Shown here: positions 54,944 through 62,738 of the stretch, one piece after another | Layout: each line of letters opens with the position of its first letter | Position numbering within the stretch: position 1 is the stretch's first letter | DNA from: Pseudomonas psychrophila HA-4 | Lineage (GTDB): Bacteria > Pseudomonadota > Gammaproteobacteria > Pseudomonadales > Pseudomonadaceae | Reading direction: 5' to 3' | Length of the DNA stretch: 64,000 bases | Assembly: GCF_000282975.1 (NCBI RefSeq) | Contig: NZ_ALJC01000087.1 | Coordinates: 1-64,000 of the forward strand | Program-made: the position numbers and the translations under genes | The notes under the pieces: generated by a model | Databases searched by the model: none | Told to the model about the DNA's origin: nothing | Seen by the model: the letters and a program-made list of their open reading frames with translations, nothing else

Positions 54944-56191
54944 TCAAACATTGGCAAAAGCACTGCTCAGCTCAGCCGCCGCGTGTTCAAAAGCGGTCTT
55001 TATTTCCTCTATCACCCGGTTGTTGTGCTCAAAGGAAATATACAGCCGACCATACGGCGACGGCATGATCAGCACACCCGCATCGCGCAGCGCCAGATGC
55101 AGCGCCTTTGTGAAGCTCGGGTTGGCAATTTTCGCGGCTTGCTCATAGGTCATCGGCGCGACAGCCCCCAACCACATACCAAACACATTGCCATAACCAC
55201 TGGTGGTCACGATTATGCTGTGGGCTTTGAAGATCGCCTCAATCGCTTTACGCAAGGCATTGCCACGGGCAATTAATAGCTCGTAGTCGCTGTTATCCAA
55301 CTGCGACAACGTGCTGGTCACTGCCGCACAGGCCATCGGATTACCGCTGAATGTCCCGCCGCGAATCACTCGGCCTTGTTCAAAACCCTCCAGGATGTGC
55401 GGCTTGGCGACCACCGCAGACACCGGAACCCCATTGCCAATGGCTTTGCCGACGCTGGCAATGTCTGGGTCCAGACCTTCGCGCAACCCTGCCAGACCTG
55501 CATATAGGCGAAAGCCCATCAGCACTTCGTCACAGATAACCAGAGCGCCATGTTGGTGGGCGATGTCTTGCACGTGCTTGAGGTAGCCGGGCAAGGCCAT
55601 GATGCAGCCCGCGTTAGCCAACATCGGCTCCAGCACCACGGCGGCAATGTCGTGGTCCTCGGCGAACAGCCGCTCAACATCGTCGAAGTCGTTGAAACGC
55701 AGCAGCGTGGTGCGCTCTGTCGACGGGCGTTGGCCGTCCTGGAAGGCTGCTTCTTTGGAGGTGACGTTGCCATAGCTCACATCATCGAACCAGCCATCGA
55801 AGCCCGCCGCCATTTTGGCAATCTTGCTGCGGCCGGTATACGCACGGGCGGCACGGCAGGCGAGGTGAACGGCTTCGCTGCCCGAGTTGGTGAAGATCAC
55901 CTTGGACAGCTCGCCTGTGTGTTTGGCCAATTCCGTGGCTGCGCCATGCTCACGAACATGCGCCCAAGACGGTGCAGCACTGTCGCTCAAGGCTTGGCTG
56001 ACGGCGGCGTTGACCGCGTCATTGGAGTGGCCTAGCAACACGGCACCAAAGCCCAATGCGGTATCGATGTATTGACGCCCTTTGTCATCCCACAAGTAGG
56101 CGCCCTTGCCGTTGCGAATGAACAGTTTTTCACCTTTGAGATCAGGCAGGATGCGGGCAGCACTCGAAACATCACCCACTAGATTAGGCAT
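54944..56191 (-). CDS. Class III PLP aminotransferase (GSA-like)
   Basis: 415 aa. It has the class III signature ALVICDEVLMGFRLYAGLAGL and the PLP lysine in SVGKAIGNGVPVSAVV. It is similar to glutamate-1-semialdehyde aminomutase-like enzymes but its genes sit with transport and oxidation genes, which points to catabolic transamination of an amino group at a chain end or on a ring. It lies 102 nt after the permease gene and is likely the last gene of the ABC operon. Confidence 0.85.
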   Translation of the reverse strand: MPNLVGDVSSAARILPDLKGEKLFIRNGKGAYLWDDKGRQYIDTALGFGAVLLGHSNDAVNAAVSQALSDSAAPSWAHVREHGAATELAKHTGELSKVIFTNSGSEAVHLACRAARAYTGRSKIAKMAAGFDGWFDDVSYGNVTSKEAAFQDGQRPSTERTTLLRFNDFDDVERLFAEDHDIAAVVLEPMLANAGCIMALPGYLKHVQDIAHQHGALVICDEVLMGFRLYAGLAGLREGLDPDIASVGKAIGNGVPVSAVVAKPHILEGFEQGRVIRGGTFSGNPMACAAVTSTLSQLDNSDYELLIARGNALRKAIEAIFKAHSIIVTTSGYGNVFGMWLGAVAPMTYEQAAKIANPSFTKALHLALRDAGVLIMPSPYGRLYISFEHNNRVIEEIKTAFEHAAAELSSAFANV

Positions 56192-56293
56192 AAAAACCTC
56201 TGGATTTTGACAGTAGTTAACCGTCCCGGGCTTTCAAGCCCAGGAGGATTTCACAGCGTTAGTTAACGAGCCTGAAAGACGGCGGTTATTTTC

Positions 56294-57124
56294 TTATTGT
56301 TGTTGCATTTTCAGTTTTTCGTTGCGACGTCGAAGCACTTCCAGGGTCAAGAGCATCAAGACCGACAGGATGACCATGATGGTGGCGACGGCGGCGATAT
56401 TGGGGCTGATGTTTTCTCGGATGCCCGAGAACATTTGCAGGGGCAAGGTTCGCTGTGATGGGCTGGAGAGAAACAGGGTGACTACCACTTCATCAAACGA
56501 TGTGGCAAAGGCGAACAATCCTCCTGAGATCACACCGGGCGCAATCAGCGGCAAAACAACCTTGAAAAATACCGTCAGCGGCGGAGCGCCCAAACTGGCG
56601 GCGGCTCGGCTTAGGTTGGTGTTAAAACCCTGTAAGGTCGCGTTTACCGTGATAACCACGAAGGGAACGCCGAGCATTGCATGGGCCAGCACCAGGCCAA
56701 TGTAGCTGTTAAGCAATTGCAGCTTGGCAAAGAAGAAGTACAAGCCCACAGCCACGATCACCAGCGGCACGATCATCGGCGAGATCAGAAAAGCCATGAT
56801 CACGCCTTTGAAACGAAAGTTGCCCCGGCTCAAGCCCACAGAAGCCAAGGTGCCGAAGATCATCGCCAGGGCGGTGGCTGCCGGGGCAATGAGGAAGCTG
56901 TTTTTGAAGGCCTGGCGCCATTCCTCAGACGACATCAGTTCTTCGTACCAACGCAAGGAGAAGCCGTCCATTGGGTAGGTGAGGAACGATGATGAATTGA
57001 ATGACAGTGGAATAATCACCAGCACCGGAATGATCAAAAACAGCAGTACCAGCAGTGAGACTGTGACCAATCCAAATCGGGCGAGTTTTTCGGCCGTAGA
57101 AGCATAAGGCTGCATCATCGTCAT
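56294..57124 (-). CDS. ABC permease, PotC-like
   Basis: 276 aa, six membrane helices, with the EAA-type loop RAAASLGAPPLTVFFKVVLPLIAPG near residue 185 that contacts the ATPase. Resembles the second permease of spermidine/putrescine importers. Its ATG overlaps the preceding permease stop (TAATG). Confidence 0.9.
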   Translation of the reverse strand: MTMMQPYASTAEKLARFGLVTVSLLVLLFLIIPVLVIIPLSFNSSSFLTYPMDGFSLRWYEELMSSEEWRQAFKNSFLIAPAATALAMIFGTLASVGLSRGNFRFKGVIMAFLISPMIVPLVIVAVGLYFFFAKLQLLNSYIGLVLAHAMLGVPFVVITVNATLQGFNTNLSRAAASLGAPPLTVFFKVVLPLIAPGVISGGLFAFATSFDEVVVTLFLSSPSQRTLPLQMFSGIRENISPNIAAVATIMVILSVLMLLTLEVLRRRNEKLKMQQQ

Positions 57125-58368
57125 TACCTCGCCTGGTTTGGGTTGGTGAGTCTGCCGTACACCGCGTACAGCAGCAGTGTTGCGATTAGCAGCAGGCTGC
57201 CGAGCGCCGAGGCCATGCCCCAGTTAACGGTTTTGTTGGTGTAGAAGGCGACGAAGTAGCTGACCATTTGATCGGCCGCACCGCCGACGAGTGCCGGTGT
57301 CACGTAATAACCAATGGCGAGAATAAAGGTCAGCAACGCACCGGCAGCCAGCCCGGCGAAGGTCTGTGGAACGTACACTCGCCAGAACGCGACAAAGGGG
57401 TGGGCACCGAGTGAGATGGCCGCCCGCACGTAGTTTGTCGGGATGCTTTTCATCACGCTGTAAAGCGGCAGGATCATGAAGGGCAATAACACGTGGGTCA
57501 TTGCAATGATCACGCCCGTGCGGTTGAAGACCAGTTGCACCGGCGCATCAATAACGCCCAAGAACAGGAGTGAACGGTTGATCAGGCCATCAGACTGCAA
57601 CAGCACGACCCAGGCGGCGGTGCGCACAATCAGCGACGTCCAGAAAGGCAGCAGAACGCAGATCATCAGCAGGTTACTTTTGCCTTCAGGCAAGGTGGCC
57701 AGCCAGTAAGCGACCGGAAACCCCAGCAGCAGACAGAGAATCGTGACCACGCCCCCGATGTAGAAGGTGCGAGCGAAAATATCCACGTAGATCGACTGAT
57801 TGGGGTCGGCCTTGACGATGCTGCCAGAGGCAGAGTCGATTCTATGGTCGAGGGCGGCGAGCAGGAAATACGGGGTGAAGGTTGTCGACGCCTGCTTCAA
57901 CGCTTTCCAGTAGTTGAGCTCGCCCCAGGCGCTGTCGATTTCAATCAACGCGTCACGTTTGGAGGCCACGCTGTTGTCCGGAAGGTTGCGCAGGGTCTTG
58001 CTGATGACGGTCCGATACGCCGGGATCTCATAGCTCAACCGCTTGGAAAGCGCACCGATCTGACCATTCTCTTTGGCATTGGCCAAGTCTGTGACCAATG
58101 CCGCATAAGCCAGCTCGCTCGGTAGCGTCTTGCCTTTCCAGGTAGTCAGCGCGCTGGTCGTTGCAGGCAGCGCGGTGTGGACATCGGGGTTGTCGACGCT
58201 GCGCGTCAGCAGGGTGCCGATGGGGAAGGCAAAGCACACCAGTACAAACAGAAACAGCGGTGCGATCAGCATCAAGGATTTGAATTTGTAGGCACGCTCG
58301 GATTTTTTGAGTTTGGCCCTCAGATCGAGCGTCTGCTCTTGGGCGTTGATGACTGCGGACTGACTCAT
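57124..58368 (-). CDS. ABC permease, PotB-like, with large periplasmic insert
   Basis: 414 aa, well above the roughly 280-300 aa of plain PotB proteins. After the first membrane helix (LMLIAPLFLFVLVCFAFPIG) comes an insert of about 130-150 residues outside the membrane, then the remaining helices with the EAA-type loop RAAISLGAHPFVAFWRVYVPQTF. Such inserts occur in a PotB subgroup. The insert may contact the binding protein. It lies 10 nt after the ATPase gene. Confidence 0.9.
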   Translation of the reverse strand: MSQSAVINAQEQTLDLRAKLKKSERAYKFKSLMLIAPLFLFVLVCFAFPIGTLLTRSVDNPDVHTALPATTSALTTWKGKTLPSELAYAALVTDLANAKENGQIGALSKRLSYEIPAYRTVISKTLRNLPDNSVASKRDALIEIDSAWGELNYWKALKQASTTFTPYFLLAALDHRIDSASGSIVKADPNQSIYVDIFARTFYIGGVVTILCLLLGFPVAYWLATLPEGKSNLLMICVLLPFWTSLIVRTAAWVVLLQSDGLINRSLLFLGVIDAPVQLVFNRTGVIIAMTHVLLPFMILPLYSVMKSIPTNYVRAAISLGAHPFVAFWRVYVPQTFAGLAAGALLTFILAIGYYVTPALVGGAADQMVSYFVAFYTNKTVNWGMASALGSLLLIATLLLYAVYGRLTNPNQAR

Positions 58369-58378
58369 AATCGACGAC

Positions 58379-59458
58379 TCAGTGGGTGGTCACATCCAGC
58401 GCACGAATGTGCTCTGGTGCCCAGGAAAGGGAAATCGAACTGCCGACAGTCCAGCTATTGTGCATTTGGGAGGCTGGCAGCTTGATCATGAAGTTCGCTT
58501 GCCCGGCTATTTCAGTGATCATGCGGACGTGGTCGCCCAAGTAAATGTATTCCTGAATTCGAGCGGTCAACGGGGTGCTGCCTGCGGGGCCGACAATCAC
58601 GCGTTCCGGTCGGATGCACAACGCCACTTGATCACCCGGCTGTGCCTCGACCACCGAGAGTGCGCGGATCAGGCTGCCGTCAGCCAGCCGTGCCACGGCG
58701 TGATGCTCGTCGCGGTACACGAATGTACCGATCAGGGTGTTGTTTTCACCGATAAATTGCGCCACGAAGCTTTTGTTAGGTGCTTCGTAGATAGCGGTCG
58801 GGGTATCGATCTGCTGAATGACGCCGTCATTAAAGACCGCCACGCGATCAGACATGGTCAGGGCTTCGCTTTGATCGTGCGTCACATACACCACGGTTAG
58901 GCCGAGTTGCTGGTGCAGGTGTTTGATTTCCAGTTGCATGTGTTCGCGCAGTTGCTTGTCGAGCGCGCCGAGGGGTTCGTCCATGAGTACCAGCTTGGGT
59001 TCAAACACGAGCGCGCGTGCCAGTGCGACACGTTGCTGCTGACCACCCGAGAGTTGTGCAGGGTAGCGTTTTGCGAAATCGGTAAGTTTCACCATGTCCA
59101 GGGCGCGGCGTACTTTCTCCTTTCTGTCGACGCTGTTCATTTTGCGGACAGAGAGAGGGAAGGCCAGGTTCTGCTCAATGGTCATGTGCGGAAACAGCGC
59201 GTAGTTTTGAAACACCATCCCGATGTCACGCTTATGCGGCGGGAGGTTGTGCAGCGGTTTGTCTTTCAGATAAATTTCGCCGTGAGTCGGCGTTTCGAAT
59301 CCGGCCAGCATCATCAGGCTGGTGGTTTTTCCAGAGCCCGATGGGCCGAGCAGGGTTACAAATTCACCCTCTTTGATATCAAGGTTCAAGTCTTTAACAA
59401 CGGGGCGCAAACCGTCGTAGGTTTTCTGGATATTTTTAAAACTGACCAAGTGTTTCAC
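58379..59458 (-). CDS. ABC ATPase, PotA-like
   Basis: 359 aa from the GTG at 59458 (AGGA 7 nt upstream). Walker A GPSGSGKTTS, signature LSGGQQQRVALARAL, Walker B LVLMDEPLGALD, and a TOBE domain in the last 100 residues. It powers import by the two permeases. A hairpin sits just upstream, between it and the binding-protein gene. Confidence 0.92.
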   Translation of the reverse strand: MKHLVSFKNIQKTYDGLRPVVKDLNLDIKEGEFVTLLGPSGSGKTTSLMMLAGFETPTHGEIYLKDKPLHNLPPHKRDIGMVFQNYALFPHMTIEQNLAFPLSVRKMNSVDRKEKVRRALDMVKLTDFAKRYPAQLSGGQQQRVALARALVFEPKLVLMDEPLGALDKQLREHMQLEIKHLHQQLGLTVVYVTHDQSEALTMSDRVAVFNDGVIQQIDTPTAIYEAPNKSFVAQFIGENNTLIGTFVYRDEHHAVARLADGSLIRALSVVEAQPGDQVALCIRPERVIVGPAGSTPLTARIQEYIYLGDHVRMITEIAGQANFMIKLPASQMHNSWTVGSSISLSWAPEHIRALDVTTH

Positions 59459-59558
59459 GTGGTAATCCTCACTCGAGAGCAGGCACACATCATCTTCGCT
59501 ACTTATCTGCATCGGCATGCAAATGAACAAGCAATGGTTAATCGCTCAAGTCGCGTGA

Positions 59559-59584
59559 CCTGCCACCTAGAACCAGGTGGCAGG
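59559..59584 (-). promoter_or_regulatory. Hairpin between binding-protein and ATPase genes
   Basis: CCTGCCACCT-AGAACC-AGGTGGCAGG is a perfect 10-bp stem with a 6-nt loop, 25 nt after the binding-protein stop. There is no T-tract, so it more likely protects the 3' end of the binding-protein message than terminates it, giving an excess of binding protein over the membrane parts. Confidence 0.7.
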
Positions 59585-59608
59585 GTGACCTAAAGATGAG
59601 GCGGGGAT

Positions 59609-60661
59609 TTACTTCTGGGCGACCCAGGCGTTGAAGCGTTCGGTCAGCGGCTCAATGTTTTCAACCCAGAACTCGACATCGATAGGGATCGACTGCGCCA
59701 GGTTTTCCGGGGTAGTTGGCAAGGTGTGTTTCAGCTCTTGCGGTACAAAGTCGTTGGCCTTTTTGTTAGTTAGGCCGTAAGCGATGTACTTGGGCAGCTT
59801 GGCTTGTTCTTCAGGTTTGCTGGAGAAGGCGATGAAGTCCATGGCGGCAGCTTTGTTCTCGCTGCCTTTGAGCACAGCCCACGAGTCGATCGCCGAGACG
59901 CTGCCGTTCCACAGGAACTTGAAGTTCTTGCCTTCGTTGTTGTTGAAGCCGGTGATACGGCCGTTGTAGGAGGAACTCAACACGATGTCACCGGATGACA
60001 GCATTTGCAGCGGTTGTGCTCCAGCTTCCCACCACACGATGTTCGACTTGATGGTGCCCAGTTTTTTGAAGGCGCGATCAACGCCTTCAGGGGTGCGCAA
60101 CACGTTGTACACCTCAGAAGGTTTAACGCCGTCGGCAATCAGAGCGAACTCAAGTGCGTATTTAGGGCCTTTGCGCAGGCCTCGCTTGCCGGGAATTTTT
60201 TCCAGATCAAAGAAATCGGCCCAAGAGGTCGGGGCCGTCTTGAGCTTGTCGCCGTCCCACGACAGACCGGTATTCCAGACGATATTGCCAACACCGCACT
60301 CGTTCACGGCCTCAGGAATGAAGTCTGCTTTGTTGCCAACCTTGGTCCAGTCTATTTTTTCAAACAGGCCTTGTTCGCAGCCGAGGGCGAGGTCTTCAGC
60401 CTCAACTTCGACGACGTCCCAGTTAGGGTTACCGGCTTTCACCTTGGTATCGAGAACACCAACACCGCCTTCCCAGGTCTGATCAAGTACCTTTTGGCCA
60501 GTTTGCTTACCGTAGGGTGCGAAAAACAGCTCGCGCTGAGCGTCCTGAAAATTTCCTCCCCAGGAAACTATCGTTAGATCACGGGCGCTTGCAGCGTGGG
60601 AAACTGCAAGTCCAATGAGAGCAAGTCCATATGCTGCAACAGCGTGGCGTGATTTGTGCAT
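59609..60661 (-). CDS. Polyamine-type ABC substrate-binding protein
   Basis: 350 aa with a signal peptide (ending SHAASARDL) and the PotD/PotF-type start LTIVSWGGNFQDAQRELFF. Periplasmic. Conserved two-lobe features: EVEAEDLALGCEQG, VWNTGLSWDGDK, and WWEAGAQPLQMLSSGDIVLSSSYNGR. It binds the imported compound; the family takes up polyamines, opines and other cationic amino compounds. First gene of the minus-strand operon, with an operator-like dyad 34 bp upstream. Confidence 0.88.
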   Translation of the reverse strand: MHKSRHAVAAYGLALIGLAVSHAASARDLTIVSWGGNFQDAQRELFFAPYGKQTGQKVLDQTWEGGVGVLDTKVKAGNPNWDVVEVEAEDLALGCEQGLFEKIDWTKVGNKADFIPEAVNECGVGNIVWNTGLSWDGDKLKTAPTSWADFFDLEKIPGKRGLRKGPKYALEFALIADGVKPSEVYNVLRTPEGVDRAFKKLGTIKSNIVWWEAGAQPLQMLSSGDIVLSSSYNGRITGFNNNEGKNFKFLWNGSVSAIDSWAVLKGSENKAAAMDFIAFSSKPEEQAKLPKYIAYGLTNKKANDFVPQELKHTLPTTPENLAQSIPIDVEFWVENIEPLTERFNAWVAQK

Positions 60662-60694
60662 TTTTTTAGCCTCTACGCAGATGTTGTGTTTGGG

Positions 60695-60712
60695 TGGTAA
60701 AAATTTTTACCA
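60695..60712. promoter_or_regulatory. Perfect 18-bp operator-like palindrome
   Basis: TGGTAAAAATTTTTACCA lies 34 bp before the binding-protein start in the divergent region shared with the XRE-cupin gene. Perfect symmetry and position suggest the operator of that regulator. Binding is inferred. Confidence 0.6.
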
Positions 60713-61050
60713 TTCAAGAATGAGCTAGGCAAGCTTTATTTCTGGCTTGGCCGACAAAACCCACAATCGCCCAGTTAATGGCAAGCGATTGTTTTTTTAC
60801 GCCCTAAATTTGATAAGACCGCTACAAATCAATCTCATCAGTTTTTTTTAGCTAGAGTATTAAACGTTTCCTACATGAATGAGCCTTTTTGAAACCGTGT
60901 TACTTTGCTTCACTTGGAGTGTGTTGCAGGGTGCGCAATCACCCAACCTAGTGCGTTTGAGTCGTCTTTTACCGCAAAAAAGAACTCGGCAGTTCAAGGT
61001 TCGAATTAACTTTTGGCCCACTCGGGTGCCGTTTATCTAAGGAATCAACC
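60713..61050. other. Rest of the divergent region before the regulator
   Basis: About 340 bp, AT-rich near 60790-60880 (runs such as GTTTTTTTTAGCTAGAG). It should hold the regulator's own promoter. No gene, hairpin or second copy of the 18-bp dyad was recognised. Confidence 0.45.
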
Positions 61051-61686
61051 GTGATAGAAACATCGGCGACAGGCCGAAGCCCACATGTTCAAGAGGAGCC
61101 GCCCGAAAGCCTGACAGAGGCTTTGGACACGGCTTCAGTAGGTGCGAGGCTCAAGGCTTTGCGACAAAGCCGTGGACTCTCGATTCGAGGGTTGGCTGAG
61201 CAGGCCGGTGTGCCGCATGCCACGCTTTCAATCATCGAGCGCGACAAATCCAGCCCGTCAGTAAGTGTCTTGAAGCGTTTGCTTCGGCCCTTGAACGTCA
61301 CCCTCAGTGTGTTTTTTTCAGACTCTGCTGTCGTCGACCGGGCAGTATTTTATAAAGCCAGTGATCTGGTCGAATTAGCTGATGGCAAAAAGCTATCATA
61401 TCGACAGGTCGGTGCAAACCTTGAAAACAGCTCGATGATGATTCTTCATGAGCGCTACGAGCCAGGCGCGGATACGGGGGAAGAGGGCGAGGAGTTGTAT
61501 TCGCATGATGCCGAAGAGGGCGGAATCATTATCGAAGGTCGACTGGAAATGACCGTAGGTGATGAAATTCGAGTGCTGGAAGTGGGGGATGCCTACTACT
61601 TTGACAGCCGACTCCCACATCGAATGCGCAACCCGTTTGACGAAGTGTGCATTGTGGTGAGTGCGGTTTCGCCGCCTACGTTTTGA
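61051..61686 (+). CDS. XRE-cupin transcriptional regulator (PuuR-like)
   Basis: 211 aa, GTG start. An HTH_3 domain lies at about residues 30-90 (LKALRQSRGLSIRGLAEQAGVPHATLSIIERDKSSPS), and a C-terminal cupin at 110-210 (GGIIIEGRLEMTVGDEIRVLEVGDAYYFDSRLPHRMRNP) would bind the effector. The architecture matches PuuR, the repressor of putrescine use in E. coli. It is divergent from the ABC operon and probably represses it until the imported compound or a product binds. Confidence 0.88.
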   Translation: MIETSATGRSPHVQEEPPESLTEALDTASVGARLKALRQSRGLSIRGLAEQAGVPHATLSIIERDKSSPSVSVLKRLLRPLNVTLSVFFSDSAVVDRAVFYKASDLVELADGKKLSYRQVGANLENSSMMILHERYEPGADTGEEGEELYSHDAEEGGIIIEGRLEMTVGDEIRVLEVGDAYYFDSRLPHRMRNPFDEVCIVVSAVSPPTF

Positions 61687-61696
61687 CCTAACCCCT

Positions 61697-61731
61697 GTAG
61701 CAGTAGCCTCGCAGAATGTGGCAACTGCTAC
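61697..61731. terminator. Weak stem between convergent genes
   Basis: GTAGCAGT (61697-61704) and ACTGCTAC (61724-61731) are perfect 8-bp arms around a 19-nt loop, between the XRE-cupin gene and the convergent LysR gene. No T-tract. Possibly a decayed palindromic repeat. Confidence 0.45.
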
Positions 61732-61734
61732 GGA

Positions 61735-62634
61735 CTATTCCCAAGGTGTTTCGCTGAGTTTTTTTTCCAGAAAATCGCGGAATACCCGAATGCGTGGGCT
61801 TAGGTGTTTTCGATTGGTATAGATCAGGTAAATAGGCTCTTTGGACGGAATGTTAAAGCTTTGCAGTAGCGGCACCAGTCGGCCTTCCTTGAGGTCTGCA
61901 CCGATGTGGAACTGCGCGAGTTTGACGATTCCGCCGCCGCCCAAGGCAATGTCTCGCTGTAAGTCCCCTTGGGCGAAGACCGCTTTGGGTTTGATCGCGA
62001 CGGTGACCTTCTCGCCATTCACCATAAACTGCCAGTTATTCCACACACTGTTAAACCCGAAGTTGTAGCAATCGTGCGTGATTAATTCTTCTGGGTGATT
62101 CGGCGTGCCTCTGAGTGCCAGATATTCGGGAGATGCGCAGATTATCCATGCGCTTTCGCCGATTTTTCTCGCCACTCTCGACGAATCTGGCAGTACGCCG
62201 CTGTGGATGGCAATGTCGAGCCCTTGGTCGAAATGATCCACATATTGGGCGCCAACCTGGAGGTCGACAGTCAGGCCGGGGTAAGCGCAAAGGAATTCAG
62301 GCAGCCACGGCACGATCTGGTGTTTTGCGAAGGTGGTCATGGTGTGAATACGTAACGCGCCACTGACCCGGTTCGGAAAAGCCTCTGCCAGAGAGTCCGC
62401 TTCAGCCATGGCGTTCATTACTTCGCGCGCGCTGACCAGATAGGCCGAGCCTTCTTCAGTGAGCGTCAAATTACGTGCGCCGCGCTGAAACAGGCGCACT
62501 TGAAGGCGGTTTTCCAAGCGAGTGATCAACTTACTGATGGTGGACGGGGTTAGCTCATTCGCCCTAGCTGCCGCAGAAAAGTTGCCATGCTCGTTGGCCC
62601 ACAGAAAGGCCTGCATTTGGGAAAAGTTATCCAT
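61735..62634 (-). CDS. LysR-family transcriptional regulator
   Basis: 299 aa from the ATG at 62634, with AAGGAA 6 nt upstream; the frame is open further but runs into a repeat and the next gene. Helix-turn-helix in NFSAAARANELTPSTISKLITRLENRLQVRLFQR (partly quoted). The target is unclear: it may act on the FAD/Fe-S dehydrogenase upstream or elsewhere. Confidence 0.87.
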   Translation of the reverse strand: MDNFSQMQAFLWANEHGNFSAAARANELTPSTISKLITRLENRLQVRLFQRGARNLTLTEEGSAYLVSAREVMNAMAEADSLAEAFPNRVSGALRIHTMTTFAKHQIVPWLPEFLCAYPGLTVDLQVGAQYVDHFDQGLDIAIHSGVLPDSSRVARKIGESAWIICASPEYLALRGTPNHPEELITHDCYNFGFNSVWNNWQFMVNGEKVTVAIKPKAVFAQGDLQRDIALGGGGIVKLAQFHIGADLKEGRLVPLLQSFNIPSKEPIYLIYTNRKHLSPRIRVFRDFLEKKLSETPWE

Positions 62635-62662
62635 GCTGATTCCTTGAATCCTGCGCGACCAC

Positions 62663-62693
62663 CTGTAGCCTCGTGCCTCGACAGCGGCTACAG
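62663..62693. repeat. Short palindrome upstream of the LysR gene
   Basis: CTGTAGCC (62663-62670) and GGCTACAG (62686-62693) are exact 8-bp arms. They lie between the dehydrogenase 3' end and the LysR start. It may be a reduced intergenic palindrome or the 3' hairpin of the dehydrogenase gene. Confidence 0.5.
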
Positions 62694-62738
62694 CACCAGA
62701 GGCGTAGCCTGCCATCATTGAGCAACCCAAACAACACG

